The notes below the pieces were generated by a model, which was given only the letters and a program-made list of their open reading frames with translations, made no database searches and was not told the origin of the DNA. A program made the position numbers and the translations under genes. Below, piece by piece: positions 51,919-60,879 of a stretch of 64,000 nt of DNA. Positions within the stretch are counted from its first letter, which is position 1. Every line of letters begins with the position of its first letter. The DNA comes from JACRAR01 sp041674385 (GTDB lineage Bacteria; Pseudomonadota; Gammaproteobacteria; Burkholderiales; Rhodocyclaceae), in NCBI GenBank assembly GCA_041674385.1, contig JBAYVU010000003.1, positions 1 to 64,000 on the forward strand, written 5' to 3'.

Positions 51919-53214
51919 ATGAGGCAACATACCGAACACTCGAGCAAAGCAATCCGCGGTGCAGCCCGCAACTGGGTTTCGCCCATGGAGTCGAAACTGC
52001 CGCCAAGATTCGCGCTGGGCAACCAGGTCTTCGCCGCGGACAGGCTGCTGCTGGGAAGAATGTTGGCATCGCTCGGCAATCCGCCCTTGCGGATCGCGCT
52101 TTGGGATGGACAAGGGGCGACCGGCCCGAACACCCCCGCTGCAGCATGCATGATTATTCGCGACCGCGGCGCCCTCTTGAAGTTGATCTCCAATCCGGAG
52201 TACTGGTTCGGCGAGATGTATACCGCCGGACGCATCGACGTGCAGGGCGACATGGTTGACTTCATCGAGACGATATATCGTTCGCTGCCGCGCGTCGGCC
52301 AGGGAACGCTCGGGCAAAAACTGTTGGCGCCATTCTGCGATGTCCAGCGCAACTCCTTGCCGAAGGCGCGCAGCAACATCCACCATCATTACGATATCGG
52401 CAACGAGTTTTACGAACTTTGGCTGGATAAGGAGATGGTGTACACCTGCGCCTATTTTCCCGTCCCGACGATGGGGCTGGAAGATGCGCAAATTGCCAAG
52501 CTCGACCACGTATGCCGAAAACTGCAACTGAAACCGGGCGAAACGGTGGTGGAGGCGGGTTGCGGCTGGGGTGCCTTGGCGCTGCACATGGCCAGGAATT
52601 ACGGCGTGAAGGTAACAGCCTACAACATCTCCAAGGAACAAATCGCCTTCGCCCAGCAACGTGCCGCCGATACCGGCTTGAGCGAACAGGTCGAGTTCAT
52701 CGAAGACGACTACCGCAACCTGAACGGGGAATTCGATGCTTTCGTGTCCGTCGGCATGCTGGAGCATGTCGGCGCAGAAAACTATCCTGCGCTGGGAGCG
52801 GTCATAGAGCGCAGCCTCAAGCCTAGCGGCCGCGGCCTGATTCATTCCATCGGCCGGGATTATCCCAGTTCGATGAACCCCTGGATCGAGCGCCGGATAT
52901 TTCCCGGCGCCTGTCCGCCAAGTCTGTCGCAGATGATGCAGATCTTCGAACCTTTCGGCTTTTCTGTGCTCGACGTGGAAAACCTGCGACTGCATTACGC
53001 CAAGACCCTGGAGCACTGGATGGCGCGTTACGAGAACGCCGCGGCAAAGATATCGGCCATGTTCGATCCGGCCTTCGTACGCGCATGGCGACTGTACCTG
53101 GCAGGATCCCTCGCCGCGTTCAGGTCGGGCGACATGCAACTGTTCCAAGTGAGCTTCGCCCGCTCCGGCTATAACCAGATTCCCTGGAACCGGCATCACT
53201 TGTACGTTTCCTGA
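51919..53214 (+). CDS. Cyclopropane-fatty-acyl-phospholipid synthase family protein
   Basis: A 431-residue SAM-dependent enzyme that methylates unsaturated acyl chains of membrane phospholipids. The N-terminal lipid-binding domain (about 50-130; ISNPEYWFGEMYTAGRIDV) is followed by the methyltransferase: SNIHHHYDIGNEFYELWLD, YTCAYF, SAM motif VVEAGCGWGALALHMA, and MLEHVG plus IHSIG of the bicarbonate/active site. The pair with the next gene, a geranylgeranyl-reductase-like flavoprotein 11 bp downstream, raises the alternative that the methylene intermediate is reduced to a methyl branch rather than closed to a ring. Confidence 0.9.
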   Translation: MRQHTEHSSKAIRGAARNWVSPMESKLPPRFALGNQVFAADRLLLGRMLASLGNPPLRIALWDGQGATGPNTPAAACMIIRDRGALLKLISNPEYWFGEMYTAGRIDVQGDMVDFIETIYRSLPRVGQGTLGQKLLAPFCDVQRNSLPKARSNIHHHYDIGNEFYELWLDKEMVYTCAYFPVPTMGLEDAQIAKLDHVCRKLQLKPGETVVEAGCGWGALALHMARNYGVKVTAYNISKEQIAFAQQRAADTGLSEQVEFIEDDYRNLNGEFDAFVSVGMLEHVGAENYPALGAVIERSLKPSGRGLIHSIGRDYPSSMNPWIERRIFPGACPPSLSQMMQIFEPFGFSVLDVENLRLHYAKTLEHWMARYENAAAKISAMFDPAFVRAWRLYLAGSLAAFRSGDMQLFQVSFARSGYNQIPWNRHHLYVS

Positions 53215-53225
53215 AAGGGACTCCG

Positions 53226-54341
53226 ATGAAAACCTGTGATGTACTCATCGTCGGGGGCGGACCCGCCGGATCGAGCTGCGCCTGGCAGCTGGGCAAGCGC
53301 GGGCTGGATGTGATCGTCATGGACAAGGCGGCCTTCCCGCGCGACAAGGTATGTGCCGGCTGGATTACCCCGGAGGTTGTGGCGGCGCTGCAAATGGACA
53401 CGCAAGCTTATGCCGCCGAGCGTGTGTTTCAACCCATCGCGGCCTTTCGCACCGGCCTGATCGATGGCAAGGAGCTGGAGACCCGTTACCCTGCCACGGT
53501 CAGCTACGGCATACGCCGCCGCGAGTTCGACGATTACCTGCTGCAACGCTCGGGTGCGCGTCTGGAACTCGGCCAGGCGCTGCAATCCATGGAAAGACGC
53601 GGCAGCCGGTGGATAGTCAACGAAACGCTGTCGACGCCGCTGATCGTCGGCGCCGGTGGGCACTTCTGCCCGGTGGCCCGTTTTCTGGGCGCACAGTTTG
53701 GCGCCGACGAATCCGCAGTGACGGCCAAGGAAATCGAGTTCGAGATGACTCAGCAACAGATCGATGACTGCCGGGTACGCTCGGACACGCCCGAGCTTTA
53801 CTTCAGCCGGGACCTCAAAGGATACGGCTGGTGTTTCAGGAAAGGCCGGCATCTGAATATCGGCCTGGGCCGGGAAGACAATCATGGCCTGACCGGGCAG
53901 CTCAATCACTTTCTGGATTTCCTCAGGCAACGCGGCAGACTCCCGCGGGACACCCCGGTTAAATTCCAGGGTCATGCCTATCTTCTTTACGGACATGCGG
54001 ATCGCAAGCTACTCGACGACGGCGTACTGCTGGTCGGCGATGCCGCCGGGCTGGCCTATCCGCAAAGCGGTGAAGGCATCAGGCCGGCGGTCGAATCCGG
54101 CCTGATAGCCGCCGCCAGCATCATCGAAGCCGCAGCAGACTACCGTCGCCAGACGCTGATGACTTACCCGGCCCGGCTGATTGCGCGGTTTGGCAATGCA
54201 TCTGCCCCGGCCACCGCCTTTCCAGGGTTTCTGCGTCAGATCCTGGCCAAGACATTGATGGATAGCCGCTGGTTTACCCGCCGCATCGTACTGGACCGCT
54301 GGTTCCTCCATGCCCATCAAGCGGAGTTGCAAATAGGTTAG
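53226..54341 (+). CDS. FAD-dependent oxidoreductase, geranylgeranyl-reductase-like
   Basis: A 371-residue flavoprotein. The FAD motif DVLIVGGGPAGSSCAWQLGKRG starts at residue 5, DKVCAGWITPE is the family's second signature, and VLLVGDAAGLAYPQSGEGIRPAVESG binds the FAD ribityl part. Members reduce isoprenoid or acyl double bonds. The 11-bp gap to the cyclopropane synthase gene points to action on the same lipids. An acs remnant begins 2 bp after its stop. Confidence 0.88.
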   Translation: MKTCDVLIVGGGPAGSSCAWQLGKRGLDVIVMDKAAFPRDKVCAGWITPEVVAALQMDTQAYAAERVFQPIAAFRTGLIDGKELETRYPATVSYGIRRREFDDYLLQRSGARLELGQALQSMERRGSRWIVNETLSTPLIVGAGGHFCPVARFLGAQFGADESAVTAKEIEFEMTQQQIDDCRVRSDTPELYFSRDLKGYGWCFRKGRHLNIGLGREDNHGLTGQLNHFLDFLRQRGRLPRDTPVKFQGHAYLLYGHADRKLLDDGVLLVGDAAGLAYPQSGEGIRPAVESGLIAAASIIEAAADYRRQTLMTYPARLIARFGNASAPATAFPGFLRQILAKTLMDSRWFTRRIVLDRWFLHAHQAELQIG

Positions 54342-54343
54342 TC

Positions 54344-54772
54344 ATGGAACGATCTGCGCTCATTCGCAAGATACCGAATGAACTGCGCGTGGCGCCGAAC
54401 CTCGACGATTACGCAAAGGCGCACAAAGCGTTTTCCTGGGATGAAATACGCCAGGGGCTGGAGGGACTGCCGGGCGGCGGTTGCAACATTGCCTACGAAG
54501 CGGTCGACCGTCACGCCGCCGGAGCGATCCGGGAACGCACCGCGTTTCGCTTTCTCGGCCATGCCGACGCGAGCGGCACGATACCCATGCGCGATATCAC
54601 CTATGCGGAATTGTTCCGCCTAACTTGCCGCTTCACCAATGTCCTGCGGCGCCTCGGCATGGCATGGGCGACCGGCTGTTTGTCCTCGCGGAACGGAGCC
54701 CTTAACTCTACAAATGAGCTGGCGACCTTGAACGATCTCGTCGGCTACTTGCGGCAGCGCTGTCCGGCCTGA
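54344..54772 (+). pseudogene. Remnant of an acetate/propionate-CoA ligase gene (5' part, frameshifted)
   Basis: The first ~100 codons (IPNELRVAPNLDDYAKAHKAFSWDEI, then DITYAELFRLTCRFTNVLRRLG) match the N-terminal region of an acetyl-CoA-synthetase variant. At about 54655-54662 the match shifts frame: the expected continuation GDRLFVLAERSP is found in the neighbouring phase and then stops at TAA (about 54709). About 500 residues, including all catalytic motifs, are missing, so the gene is dead. The 142-codon frame that stays open ends in unrelated residues. Intact start codon and upstream spacing suggest it was once in an operon with the lipid genes. Confidence 0.75.
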
Positions 54773-54786
54773 ACGGAAGAACGACA

Positions 54787-55395
54787 GTGAACACGCCAAG
54801 CACATCGCAGCCCACGACCATGCTCAGTCCCGATGATGCGCTTGTCATCGTCGATGTGCAGAACGACTTTCTTCCCGGCGGCAGCCTCGCCGTGCCTCAT
54901 GGCGACGAAGTGCTGGCGCCGCTCAACGGCTACCTCGCCGCGTTTGCCCGGCAGGGCTTGCCGGTGTATGCCACGCGCGACTGGCACCCGCCCAACCACT
55001 GTTCCTTTATCGGGCATGGCGGGCAATGGCCGCCGCATTGCATCGCCGGCACCGCCGGTGCGCGGTTCGCCGCCGCATTGCATCTGCCGCCCGACGCATG
55101 CCTGGTCTCGAAAGCGACCGGCGCGAAAACCGAGGCCTATTCCGGTTTCTCCGGCACCGGACTGGATGGATTGCTGCGCGACGCCGGCGTTCGGCACCTG
55201 TTCGTCGGCGGCCTGGCCACCGACTATTGCGTGCTCGGCACAGTCCTGGATGCATTGAACCTCGGTTATGCGGTGCTGCTGCTGCGCGACGCGATCCGCG
55301 CGGTCGACGCCAAGCCGAACGACGGCCAGCGCGCCTTGGCCGAAATGCTCAGGCTGGGCGCCCGAAGCGTCGAGCTCCGTGAAATCGCCGGGTGA
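54787..55395 (+). CDS. pncA: Nicotinamidase
   Basis: Hydrolyses nicotinamide to nicotinate for NAD salvage. The 202-residue protein has the catalytic Asp23 in VDVQNDFLPGG, metal-binding DWHPPNH, Lys in SKATGAKTEAYSGF and the nucleophilic Cys in ATDYCVLGT. The start is a GTG at 54787; an ATG at 54820 is possible. pncB, the next step, follows after 4 bp. Confidence 0.94.
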   Translation: MNTPSTSQPTTMLSPDDALVIVDVQNDFLPGGSLAVPHGDEVLAPLNGYLAAFARQGLPVYATRDWHPPNHCSFIGHGGQWPPHCIAGTAGARFAAALHLPPDACLVSKATGAKTEAYSGFSGTGLDGLLRDAGVRHLFVGGLATDYCVLGTVLDALNLGYAVLLLRDAIRAVDAKPNDGQRALAEMLRLGARSVELREIAG

Positions 55396-55399
55396 CGAA

Positions 55400-56749
55400 A
55401 TGCGTACCACCGACTCCGTGCTGCTCACCGACCTCTACCAGCTCAGCATGCTGCAGGCATACCACGACCAAGGCATGAACGACATCGCGGCGTTCGAATT
55501 TTTCGTGCGCAAGCTGCCGGAGTGTCGCAACTTCCTTGTCGCGGGAGGGCTGGAGCAGGTGCTGGATTTCCTTGAGGGCCTCCACTTCACGGCTGACGAA
55601 CTGGACTGGCTGACCAGCCTCGGCCGCTTCGGCGCGGAGTTCGTCGACAGCCTCGCCTCGCTGCGTTTCGGCGGCGATGTATACGCCATGCCGGAAGGCA
55701 CGCCGTTCTTTGCCGACGAACCGATCCTGCGCGTCGTGGCACCCATGCCGCAGGCGCAACTGGTCGAAACGCGCATCATCAACCTGCTGCAATTCCAGAC
55801 CCTGGTTGCGTCCAAGGCGGTACGCTGCGTGCTGGCGGCGCCGGACAAGCTGCTGGTCGATTTCGGCCTGCGCCGCGCCCACGGCGCCGAGGCAGGCCTG
55901 CTTTCGGCGCGCGCGAGCTTTTTCGCCGGGTTCGGCGGCAGCTCGAACATGCTTGCCGGAAAGCGCTGGGAAGTGCCGCTGTTCGGTACCATGGCGCACT
56001 CCTTCATCCAGGCGCACGAAGACGAGAAGATGGCGTTCGAACACTTCGCCCGCAGCCATCCACGCGCCAACACCATGCTGATCGACACCTACGACACCGA
56101 AGCCGCGGCGCACCAGCTGGTGCCGCTCGCCGCACGTCTCGCGCAAGACGGTATCGACATCCAGGCGGTGCGCCTCGACAGCGGCGACCTGGGCGAACAC
56201 GCCCGGCGCGTACGGGCCATCCTCGATGCCGGCGGGTTGGCCAACGTCAAGATATTTGCCAGCGGCAATCTCGACGAATACAAGTTGCGCGACCTGATCA
56301 AAGCCGGCGCGCCCATCGACGGCTTCGGCATCGGCACGCGCATGAACACCTCGGCCGACCGGCCCTACCTCGACTGCGCCTACAAGTTGCAGGAATATGC
56401 CGGCCAACCCCGCCGCAAGCACTCCGAAGGCAAGGCCACCTGGCCGGGGCGCAAGCAGGTCTATCGCAGCCTCGACGCATCCGGACAGTGCGTGGCGGAC
56501 TTGCTGACCCTTGCCGACGACGCGCACCCCGACAAGCCGCTGCTGCAACCGGTGATGCGCAACGGTTGCCGCCTGGCGCCCTCGCCGCCCTTGGTGGCCG
56601 TGCGCGAATATGCCATGGCGGAGCTGATGCGCCTGCCGGCGGCGCTGCGCTCGCTCGATCCGACGCCGGCCCATTCCCTCTATCCCGTGATCGTGTCCGC
56701 GAAGCTGCACGACCTGGCCCGCAGCGTCGATCTGCGCCAGCCGCATTAG
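55400..56749 (+). CDS. pncB: Nicotinate phosphoribosyltransferase
   Basis: Makes nicotinate mononucleotide from nicotinate and PRPP. The 449-residue protein starts MRTTDSVLLTDLYQLSMLQAY, typical of the family, with the phosphorylatable His in RRAHGAEAGL, DTYDTEAAAHQL and the phosphate-binding GFGIGTRMNTS. The ATG at 55400 lies 4 bp after pncA. With pncA it completes the salvage branch; a kinase-fusion gene follows 4 bp later. Confidence 0.94.
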   Translation: MRTTDSVLLTDLYQLSMLQAYHDQGMNDIAAFEFFVRKLPECRNFLVAGGLEQVLDFLEGLHFTADELDWLTSLGRFGAEFVDSLASLRFGGDVYAMPEGTPFFADEPILRVVAPMPQAQLVETRIINLLQFQTLVASKAVRCVLAAPDKLLVDFGLRRAHGAEAGLLSARASFFAGFGGSSNMLAGKRWEVPLFGTMAHSFIQAHEDEKMAFEHFARSHPRANTMLIDTYDTEAAAHQLVPLAARLAQDGIDIQAVRLDSGDLGEHARRVRAILDAGGLANVKIFASGNLDEYKLRDLIKAGAPIDGFGIGTRMNTSADRPYLDCAYKLQEYAGQPRRKHSEGKATWPGRKQVYRSLDASGQCVADLLTLADDAHPDKPLLQPVMRNGCRLAPSPPLVAVREYAMAELMRLPAALRSLDPTPAHSLYPVIVSAKLHDLARSVDLRQPH

Positions 56750-56753
56750 CGCC

Positions 56754-58373
56754 ATGAATCTGCCCGTCCATGGCGATGCCGGCATCGACCAGGCAAGCCT
56801 GCTGCAAGGGCTGCTGCAAGCGCGCTGCTATCCGCACCGGGTGGACGACGTCGAACGCATCGAAACCCACATCTCCACCGTGCTGCTGGCCGGCGACTAC
56901 GCCTACAAGATCAAGAAGCCGGTGAACCTGGGCTTCCTGGATTTCTCCACACTGGCGCTGCGTCGCCGCTATTGCGAAGAAGAACTGCGCCTCAACCGAC
57001 GCCTCTCGCCGCGCCTCTATCTGGACGTCGTGGCCATCGTCGGCAGCGAGGCCGGGCCGCGCATCGCCGAGTCCGCCGATCCCGAAGCCGGGGGCATCCT
57101 CGAATATGCCGTCAGGATGCGGCGCTTCGACCAGGCGGCGCTGCTCGACCGCATGCTCGCCAACGGCCAATTGACGGAGCGACATCTGGACGCGCTGGCC
57201 GTCGCCATAGCCGCTTTCCATGCCCGGATTCCCCGCGCCGGGGAGACCGGCGATGGCGCCGAATACGGTACGCCGCAACGCGTCGAGCTGCCGATACGGC
57301 AGAACTTTGCCCAGATCCGTCCCCTGCTCGCGGACGCCGGAGAACTTGCCGCACTCGCTGCACTGGAGGGCTGGTGCCTCGCCATGCACACCGCGCTTGC
57401 CCCCTGCATGGCCGAACGTAGGCAAGCGGGATATGTGCGCGAATGTCACGGCGACCTGCATCTGGGCAACATCGCCTGGATCGATGAGGCAATCCAGATT
57501 TTCGACTGCATCGAGTTCAATCCAGGCCTGCGCTGGATCGACGTCGCCAGCGAGACCGCGTTCACCGCCATGGACCTCGCCGCGCGCGGCCGGCCCGACT
57601 GGGGGGCGCGCTTCCTCAACGACTACCTGGAAATCACCGGCGACTACGCGGCGCTGCGGCTGCTGCCGTACTACCTCGTGTACCGCGCCATGGTGCGCGC
57701 CAAGGTGGCGCGCATCCGCGCCGCCCAGACGGACGCCGGGCCGCGAAGGGCCGCGCTCGCCGACTATGCCGAACACATACGCCTGGCGCATTCATTCACC
57801 TTGCCGCGAAAGGCCGCCCTGCTCCTCACGCACGGCGTCTCGGGCAGCGGCAAGACGACGGCGGTGCAGCCGCTGATCGAGCGGATGGGCGCAGTGCGGC
57901 TGCGCTCGGACATCGAGCGCAAGCGCCTGCACGGGATGGCGCGCGAAGCCCGCAGCGGCTCGGCGCCCGGCGCCGGACTGTATGCGAAAGCCGCCAGCCA
58001 AGCCACCTACGCCGAGCTGCGGCGCCTGGCCGGGCTGGCGCTGGCGGCCGGCTATCCGGTCATCGTCGACGCCACCTTCCTGCAGCGCAGCCAGCGCGAC
58101 GATTTCCGCGCCCTCGCCGCCGAGCTGAAGCTGCCCTTCCTGATCCTCGATTGCCGCGCCGAAGCACATGAGTTGCGCCGGCGCGTGTCGCAACGCCAAG
58201 CCGCCGGGACGGATGCCTCCGAGGCGACCCTGGCGGTGCTGGAACGGCAGTTGCGGGACGACGAGGGAATTGCCGCGAACGAATCCGCTTACGCCATCGT
58301 CATCGATACGCAACAGACCGTGGCCGACGATCTCGTCGCGGACGTGTGCCGACGGCTACGCGGCAAGGCCTGA
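56754..58373 (+). CDS. Bifunctional aminoglycoside-phosphotransferase-like / AAA (P-loop) kinase
   Basis: A 539-residue two-domain protein. The N-terminal ~330 residues are an APH-like kinase fold with Brenner motif CHGDLHLGN and DCIEFNPGLRWIDVASE. The C-terminal ~185 residues are a P-loop kinase with Walker A GVSGSGKTT and a T4-polynucleotide-kinase-like lid (AAA_33). The fusion is widespread in proteobacteria but its substrate is unknown; antibiotic resistance should not be assumed. It sits 4 bp after pncB, so a link to NAD or nucleotide metabolism is possible. Confidence 0.85.
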   Translation: MNLPVHGDAGIDQASLLQGLLQARCYPHRVDDVERIETHISTVLLAGDYAYKIKKPVNLGFLDFSTLALRRRYCEEELRLNRRLSPRLYLDVVAIVGSEAGPRIAESADPEAGGILEYAVRMRRFDQAALLDRMLANGQLTERHLDALAVAIAAFHARIPRAGETGDGAEYGTPQRVELPIRQNFAQIRPLLADAGELAALAALEGWCLAMHTALAPCMAERRQAGYVRECHGDLHLGNIAWIDEAIQIFDCIEFNPGLRWIDVASETAFTAMDLAARGRPDWGARFLNDYLEITGDYAALRLLPYYLVYRAMVRAKVARIRAAQTDAGPRRAALADYAEHIRLAHSFTLPRKAALLLTHGVSGSGKTTAVQPLIERMGAVRLRSDIERKRLHGMAREARSGSAPGAGLYAKAASQATYAELRRLAGLALAAGYPVIVDATFLQRSQRDDFRALAAELKLPFLILDCRAEAHELRRRVSQRQAAGTDASEATLAVLERQLRDDEGIAANESAYAIVIDTQQTVADDLVADVCRRLRGKA

Positions 58374-58388
58374 GCGGGAAAGATCCGA

Positions 58389-59597
58389 TCACTTGCGGAC
58401 GCGAATTCGGGTCTGGTCGACAAATTCATCCCATTCGTTACCGTAATTGTCGTAGTGGATCTTATACTTGCCGTTGCGGACTTCCAGCACGCGGGCCGGC
58501 CACCATGAGCCATGCCACTCGACATCGACCGAGTCCCCGCGTGAGAACTTCAAAACGGGAGCGTCGGCAGCGCCGGCGGGCATGTTGGCCGAGGCGAGAG
58601 CCTTGATGCGGTTCTTCGCAATGCCGGAAAAGCTGCCGGCCGGATACTTGCGGAGGTACTCTTCGAAATCGGCCTTGTCATTGCTGGCCTTGATGCTGCT
58701 CCAGAATTCGAGCTCGACGGCTTCGCGGTTTGGTGCCGCCTGTACCACTGGCGGCGCAGGCGGCGGCGTGATGGCTGGCGGGTTCTGTATATTGACTGTC
58801 ACCGGGCCCGAGATGAAATAAAAATCGCCGTCTGTCTGGTCGTAGATCGCCGGGTTCTGGTCATGGCCGACGCCCTTGGCTTTGGCGATCACCGTGCTCC
58901 TGAGCTTGCGCACGGCTTCGTCGAGGCGCAACCCCGGCGTCGCGATCAGCGGCAGAAACTCGCGCGTGAACAAACCGTTGGGGTTGCTGTCGTTTTCCGA
59001 AAGTTTGTCGAGCGCCTGCTGGCCGATACCGGCCGAATAGACGACGAGCGTCCCGTTCGGCGCCTGTGGAATCGCCAGCCCGCGCGCCGAACCGATGCTG
59101 CGCCCATAGGCTTTTTTGAATGGATTGTCGCGGCAGGCATCGATCACCAGCAAGGAGAGCTTGGCCTTGGCGTCGGCCAGGCGTTCGAGAACGCGCTGCA
59201 TGTCTACCGCCTCGTCGACCAGGTCCTGTTCGGTTTTCACATTGATGTCGACAGGCAGCAAGTAATTGTTGCCGCCCGCTTGCACCCCGTGCCCTGCGTA
59301 GAAGAAAATTCCGACCCCGCCGCCGGCGACCTTGTCGACAAACAGGCTGACGGCCTGGTTCATTTCGCGGCGAGTGAGATTCGAGTAGGACAACACTTCG
59401 AAGCCCACCTTCTGCAGCTGTTGGCCAACCGCACGCGAGTCGTTGGCGGCCTTTTCAAGACGCGAGACACCCTGATAGCTGTCGTTTCCTATCACCAGTG
59501 CAACACGTTTTTCGGGTGCCGCCACGACACTTGTTGCCGATAAAATCAACAACAGCACGGCAGCCACCAGGTAATGCCTGCTCGCAGATACTTTCAT
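58389..59597 (-). CDS. Exported caspase-like (peptidase C14) protein with C-terminal Agenet/Tudor-like domain
   Basis: A 402-residue protein. Signal peptide 1-27 (LLLILSATSVVAA). The caspase p20-like domain (about 30-250) has the dyad His103 (FYAGHGVQ) and Cys155 (IDACRDNPF). A Pro-rich linker (about 272-290) leads to a helical segment and an Agenet/Tudor-like barrel at about 350-402 (VEWHGSWWPARVLEVRNGKYKIHYDNYGNEWDEFV cut to its core W-P-A...Y..Y-G..WDEWV-type pattern). Orthocaspases of this kind are common in environmental bacteria with unknown targets; export suggests an envelope role. Confidence 0.85.
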   Translation of the reverse strand: MKVSASRHYLVAAVLLLILSATSVVAAPEKRVALVIGNDSYQGVSRLEKAANDSRAVGQQLQKVGFEVLSYSNLTRREMNQAVSLFVDKVAGGGVGIFFYAGHGVQAGGNNYLLPVDINVKTEQDLVDEAVDMQRVLERLADAKAKLSLLVIDACRDNPFKKAYGRSIGSARGLAIPQAPNGTLVVYSAGIGQQALDKLSENDSNPNGLFTREFLPLIATPGLRLDEAVRKLRSTVIAKAKGVGHDQNPAIYDQTDGDFYFISGPVTVNIQNPPAITPPPAPPVVQAAPNREAVELEFWSSIKASNDKADFEEYLRKYPAGSFSGIAKNRIKALASANMPAGAADAPVLKFSRGDSVDVEWHGSWWPARVLEVRNGKYKIHYDNYGNEWDEFVDQTRIRVRK

Positions 59598-59637
59598 CCG
59601 TCTATCGCCTATGGTTTCCGGCCAGGCAAAATGTCCA

Positions 59638-59850
59638 TCACTCGGAAAAGCCCCCAGTCGATCCGTCTCCGTAGCGCCACATCATGTTCTTCTCGCTGCA
59701 AATCACCGTTTGTCCGCAAGAGGGACACGGGGCCTTAAGTCCATCCTCGATGGCGCGCAGTAGAGATTCCATATCTCCGAAAGGTTCCGGGCTCGCAAAA
59801 ACGGCCCGGCAGTGGCCGCACCTGACTCTTACATCCGAAATTTCCGCCAT
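59638..59850 (-). CDS. Small zinc-ribbon protein
   Basis: A 70-residue protein with C11-x2-C14 and C42-x2-C45 plus C51, a zinc ribbon around an acidic helix (FGDMESLLRAIEDGLKAPC). The ATG at 59850 has AGGAAAGGA about 12-20 nt upstream. No function recognised; it may bind nucleic acid or protein. It lies between folD and the caspase-like gene, all leftward. Confidence 0.7.
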   Translation of the reverse strand: MAEISDVRVRCGHCRAVFASPEPFGDMESLLRAIEDGLKAPCPSCGQTVICSEKNMMWRYGDGSTGGFSE

Positions 59851-59894
59851 GATTCAGGTTGTCCTTTCCTGATAATGAATAAGACCGCCAGGAC

Positions 59895-60779
59895 TTAGGC
59901 AAGGTTCGTGGGCAGCTTGGCTTGCTGGCACGCGGCGATCACGGTATTCCGCAGCAGGCAGGCAATCGTCATCGGCCCGACCCCTCCGGGCACCGGCGTG
60001 ATGGCGCCGGCAACCTTCACGGCTTCGTCAAACGCCACGTCGCCGACCAGTCGCGTGCCGCCATCGGGCTTCGCCACACGGTTGATCCCCACGTCGATGA
60101 CGGTCGCGCCTGGCTTGATCCAGTCGCCTCGAATCAGTTCGGGCTTGCCGACCGCAGCGACCAGGATGTCGGCGCGACGGCATTCCGCCGCCAGGTCGAC
60201 AGTCCGCGAGTGGGCGATGGTTACCGTGCAGTGTTCGCGCAGCAGCAGCGCGGCCATCGGCTTTCCCACGATGTTCGAGCGCCCGACCACGACTGCGTGT
60301 TTCCCTGACAAGGAGCCAAGGCGATCTTTGATCAGCATCAGGCAGCCCTGCGGGGTACACGACACCAGCGACGGCAGGCCCGTCGTGAGGCGACCGACAT
60401 TGATCACGTGGAATCCATCGACATCCTTGTCCGGATCGATCGCGTTGATGACGGATTGATCGTTGATGTGCGCGGGGAGCGGCATCTGTACCAGGATGCC
60501 GTGTACGGCGGGGTCGCGATTCAGCTTATCGACGAGTGCCAGCAAATCGTTTTCCGACGTGCTTGCCGGCAGGCGATGCTCGATCGAACGCATGCCTGTC
60601 GCCTCGGTCTGGCGGACTTTGTTCCGGACGTATACCTGACTCGCCGGATCTTCGCCGACCAGCACAACCGCCAAGCCGGGAAGCAGGTGATGTTCGGCCA
60701 CCAAGCGAGCGACTTCCACGGCGAGCTGGCTAACGAGCCGATCGGCGAACGCTTTGCCGTCAATGATCTTGTGTTCCAT
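59895..60779 (-). CDS. folD: Methylenetetrahydrofolate dehydrogenase / cyclohydrolase
   Basis: Interconverts 5,10-methylene- and 10-formyl-tetrahydrofolate with NADP. The 294-residue protein has Lys54 of the active site in YVRNKVRQTE, the motif VDGFHVINVGRL, the NADP Rossmann GRSNIVGKPMA and the closing TPVPGGVGPMTIA. The ATG at 60779 is preceded by GGAGAT. It lies 100 bp downstream of priA on the same strand. Confidence 0.96.
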   Translation of the reverse strand: MEHKIIDGKAFADRLVSQLAVEVARLVAEHHLLPGLAVVLVGEDPASQVYVRNKVRQTEATGMRSIEHRLPASTSENDLLALVDKLNRDPAVHGILVQMPLPAHINDQSVINAIDPDKDVDGFHVINVGRLTTGLPSLVSCTPQGCLMLIKDRLGSLSGKHAVVVGRSNIVGKPMAALLLREHCTVTIAHSRTVDLAAECRRADILVAAVGKPELIRGDWIKPGATVIDVGINRVAKPDGGTRLVGDVAFDEAVKVAGAITPVPGGVGPMTIACLLRNTVIAACQQAKLPTNLA

Positions 60780-60879
60780 GGTATTTCACTATCTCCTTAC
60801 GATTCAAACTGTATTGTCGATAATCTAACAAATAAAACCGCCCAGCGACTGGCCTTCGATGCGCAGGTTCTTGCCGCCT

